The notes under the pieces were generated by a model, which saw nothing but the letters and a program-made list of their open reading frames with translations, was not told the origin of the DNA and ran no database searches. The position numbers and the translations under genes were made by a program. DNA of 23,426 nucleotides from JBGPJM01 sp041485385 (lineage in GTDB: Bacteria; Planctomycetota; Phycisphaerae; Phycisphaerales; UBA1924): NCBI GenBank assembly GCA_041485385.1, contig JBGPJM010000056.1, positions 1-23,426 of the forward strand. Direction: 5' to 3'. Shown here piece after piece: positions 21,523 to 23,426 of the stretch (the first letter of the stretch is position 1; each line of letters opens with the position of its first letter).

Positions 21523-21839
21523 GGTTCACGGTCCGAGTCATGCCGCGGGCGCTCGCCGATGCCGACGAGGCGATGCTCTGGATGTCGGAGCGCTCTTTCG
21601 AAAGAGCGCTCAACTGGCATCAGGGCCTGTTTGAAGCCATTCAGACGCTCGAGTACCTCCCCGCGAGATGCGGGCTCGCCCCTGAGAGCCAGGCGCTCGG
21701 CATCGCCCTGCGGCAGCTGCTCTACCGCGGCTACAAGGTGCTCTTCGTGATCGAGGGGCACTACGTCAGGGTACTCGCCATCCGGCATGGTCACCGGCGA
21801 GCTGTCCGGCGAGCAGAGATTGAACCGCTCGACAACTGA
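21519..21839 (+). CDS. Type II toxin, ParE/RelE superfamily
   Basis: A 106-aa protein of the ParE/RelE fold. It has an N-terminal strand (RFTVRVMPRALADADEA), a helical segment (WHQGLFEAIQTLEYLPARCG), then strands LRQLLYRGYKVLFVIEG and YVRVLAIRHGHR, the usual C-terminal pattern of this superfamily. Members either poison gyrase (ParE) or cleave mRNA on the ribosome (RelE); the sequence does not decide which. ATG overlaps the antitoxin stop (ATGA). The coding region contains a perfect 24-bp palindrome at 21588-21611. Confidence 0.87.
   Translation: MRFTVRVMPRALADADEAMLWMSERSFERALNWHQGLFEAIQTLEYLPARCGLAPESQALGIALRQLLYRGYKVLFVIEGHYVRVLAIRHGHRRAVRRAEIEPLDN
21588..21611. repeat. Perfect 24-bp palindrome within the toxin gene
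   Basis: The half-site GAGCGCTCTTTC is followed at once by its exact reverse complement, with no loop. It encodes the peptide ERSFERAL. It lies about 70 bp into the toxin gene, far from the operon promoter. Confidence 0.85.
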
Positions 21840-21947
21840 ACGCACTCAGCCACCCCCTTGCCGCGACTAGATCAACGACGCGACCGCGCGTTGCGTGTCG
21901 CACTCCATCGACCTTATCGCGATGGCCATGGGCCTTGGATCGCCCGT

Positions 21948-22763
21948 CTATCGCACCGGTTCTCGCGGCGGCGTGAAGAGGGGCACATTCAGTCCGCACT
22001 CCGGGCATTGAATGCCGTCGCCGCCGGCCGGCAGCCCGGCGAGTTCATACCCGCACGCAGGACACGCGGTCGCCGAGCGACGCCGCGCCCTCCGGCTATC
22101 GCTGACCCACCACAGAAGCGACCCCGCGATCGACGCGTGGTAGAGGAGGAGAGAGCCCCAGTACAGCTCCCTCGTGACGGTCAGCATCAGCCCGTTGGTG
22201 GCGGCCGCCTCCGTCAAGACAACCCAGCTCGCGCGACCAAGCACCATCCCGATCAGAGCAACACTCAAGATCCGCCACCGGCCTACGACAAGCCAGAGCA
22301 TCGCCCCCGTCCCGATGAGATCGGCGGCCCCGAGCAGAGCCGCCGCCCATCCCGAGGTGCTCATGCCGGGGAGCACGCGATACGCCGGCACCGCCAGCGC
22401 CGGCACCAGCACGCACCACGCCCCGAGCAGACCGTACTTCCACCACGCCACCCGCCGCGGACTGAGATGGCACAGCACCAGGATGTACGCGACACAGATC
22501 GGGCTGAAGACCGGCTCACTGAGTTGAAACCACGCCCAGGGGAGCCACCTCGAAACGACCCAGTACAGGGCGTCGACCCCCAAGGTGTCCGTGATCAGCC
22601 AGAAGAGCTTGTTCCTGAGATCGATGCCGAGGTACCAGCAGGCCGCGATTGCGATGGCGATTGGCGTCAGCACCCACCCGGCCGGCCCGAAGCCAAGAAG
22701 AGGCTTCTCGACAAACTTCAGGTTCCGTTGGGGCGTCGATCGCGATTGCTCGGGTCCAGCCAT
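21948..22763 (-). CDS. Polytopic membrane protein with C-terminal zinc ribbon
   Basis: A 271-aa protein with about six hydrophobic segments (for example WVLTPIAIAIAACWYLGI, VFSPICVAYILVLCHL, YGLLGAWCVLVPALAV, ELYWGSLLLYHASIAGSLLW). A basic stretch (SRRARRRS) follows, then a zinc ribbon with CPAC at 234-237 and CPEC at 253-256 around a GYEL-x-GL loop. Planctomycetes encode many short membrane proteins with this ribbon; their function is not known. The gene starts 31 bp downstream of the MDR dehydrogenase stop on the same strand, so it may be co-transcribed. No strong ribosome-binding site precedes ATG 22763. Confidence 0.75.
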   Translation of the reverse strand: MAGPEQSRSTPQRNLKFVEKPLLGFGPAGWVLTPIAIAIAACWYLGIDLRNKLFWLITDTLGVDALYWVVSRWLPWAWFQLSEPVFSPICVAYILVLCHLSPRRVAWWKYGLLGAWCVLVPALAVPAYRVLPGMSTSGWAAALLGAADLIGTGAMLWLVVGRWRILSVALIGMVLGRASWVVLTEAAATNGLMLTVTRELYWGSLLLYHASIAGSLLWWVSDSRRARRRSATACPACGYELAGLPAGGDGIQCPECGLNVPLFTPPREPVR

Positions 22764-22794
22764 CGATATTGCGACGCGGTCAGCGAGTGCCGCG

Positions 22795-23426
22795 CTACTC
22801 CCACCTCACCACAATCTTGCCAAACTGCTCCCCGGCTTCCAGCCGCGCATAGGCCTCCCGCGCGTCCCGGGCCGGATACACCTTGTCCACGACCGGCTTC
22901 ACCAGCCCCGCTCGCAAGAGCGCCGCGACCTCTTTGAACTCGTCGTTGGAACCCATCGTCGTCCCCAGCACGCGCAGCTGGTTCCAGAACATCCGCGCCA
23001 GGTCCGTCGGCGAATCCGGCCCCGAGGTTGCCCCCGGCGTCACGTAGGCCCCGCCGCGTGCCAACGACTTGATGCACGAGAGATGCGTCGCCTTCCCCGA
23101 GGAATCCACCGCCATGTCCACGCCGCGCTTCCCCGTCCATGCGCGAACATCCCTTGACCAGTCCTGACCCGTATCCAGCGCACCGTGATCCGCTCCCAGC
23201 TCCCGCGCCCGGTCCAGCTTCCACTGGTGCCGGCTCGTCACCACCACCGCGCACCCCATCCACTTGGCGATCCCCAGCGCGCTCGTCGCCACCCCGCCAC
23301 CGATCCCCGTGATCAGCACGCTCTGCCCCGGCCGCAGATGCGCCTTGGTCACCATCCCCGAGTACGCCGTCAGCGCGCACAGCCCGTACGCCGCCCCGTC
23401 CTCGGCCTTCACCCCGTCACCCACCA
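22795..23426 (-). CDS. Zinc-binding dehydrogenase / quinone oxidoreductase (MDR family), 5' truncated
   Basis: The C-terminal 210 or so residues of a medium-chain dehydrogenase/reductase. The visible part begins just before the cofactor domain: YGLCALTAYSGMVTKAHLRPG, then the NADP-binding loop GIGGGVATSALGIAK and TSRHQWKLDRARELGAD. VDMAVDSSGK, GGAYVTPGATSG and the typical end YARLEAGEQFGKIVVRW follow. The catalytic N-terminal GroES-like domain, with any zinc ligands, lies beyond the right edge. Whether it is an alcohol dehydrogenase or a zinc-free quinone reductase therefore cannot be decided. The frame is open to the window end. Confidence 0.87.
   Translation of the reverse strand, partial: VGDGVKAEDGAAYGLCALTAYSGMVTKAHLRPGQSVLITGIGGGVATSALGIAKWMGCAVVVTSRHQWKLDRARELGADHGALDTGQDWSRDVRAWTGKRGVDMAVDSSGKATHLSCIKSLARGGAYVTPGATSGPDSPTDLARMFWNQLRVLGTTMGSNDEFKEVAALLRAGLVKPVVDKVYPARDAREAYARLEAGEQFGKIVVRWE

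Noticed and set aside
21840..21947. Possible terminator after the toxin gene
   Set aside because: Only weak GC dyads are present (near 21878-21900) and no T run follows.
1..23426. CRISPR arrays, tRNA or rRNA genes, insertion sequences
   Set aside because: No regularly spaced long repeats with unique spacers, no cloverleaf-like segments with the usual T-loop, and no transposase or integrase product were recognised.

Overview
The window is a high-GC bacterial chromosome segment that most resembles a planctomycete of the class Phycisphaerae. The best evidence is two secreted proteins (SGNH-like hydrolase and subtilisin-like protease) that both end in a paired dockerin-like module (NSQDFFDF repeats) closing in FAGC. 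I know this architecture from Phycisphaerales as a GC-type dockerin. Supporting signs are CNGNGVPD-type calcium-binding repeats and a membrane protein with a C-terminal CPxC...CPxC zinc ribbon. The assignment is by recognition, not by search.

Layout. The left edge (1-35) holds the first codons of a minus-strand gene. A minus-strand block follows: murQ (MurNAc-6-P etherase), the SGNH-dockerin gene, the S8 protease-dockerin gene, and a beta-CASP metallo-beta-lactamase RNase-like gene. A plus-strand NAPE-PLD-like metallo-hydrolase (6085-7047) is divergent from the last of these and convergent with a minus-strand cardiolipin synthase (7104-8561). A secreted plus-strand alpha/beta hydrolase (8628-10127) diverges from cls. 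From 10131 to 16873 everything is on the minus strand: dtd, queF, a TPR protein, and two tandem paralogous secreted DUF4139 proteins. A gene-free 871-bp divergent region (16874-17744) is unusually rich in repeats and structure. Next are a plus-strand 1137-aa FAD/Fe-S/CCG oxidoreductase (17745-21158) and a compact ParD/Phd-ParE-type toxin-antitoxin pair (21229-21839). The right end has a minus-strand membrane zinc-ribbon protein and a truncated zinc-binding dehydrogenase (MDR).

Most genes are housekeeping or envelope functions: cell-wall sugar recycling (murQ), cardiolipin synthesis (cls), tRNA quality control and queuosine synthesis (dtd-queF), D-2-hydroxyacid oxidation, and secreted hydrolases. 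I found no multi-gene defence, secretion or biosynthetic system.

The most unusual material is not protein families but sequence architecture. (1) A cluster of five consecutive hairpins (20146-20334) lies inside an open reading frame, in an interdomain linker of the FAD/Fe-S protein, like an in-frame palindromic element. (2) Heptamer-phased short tandem repeats occur at three places, two of them inside that same ORF. (3) The 871-bp intergenic region holds a degenerate 10-bp tandem array with helically phased A-tracts, a T5/G-run array and GC-rich inverted repeats. (4) A 16-bp perfect palindrome sits in front of the toxin-antitoxin operon and a 24-bp perfect palindrome inside the toxin gene.
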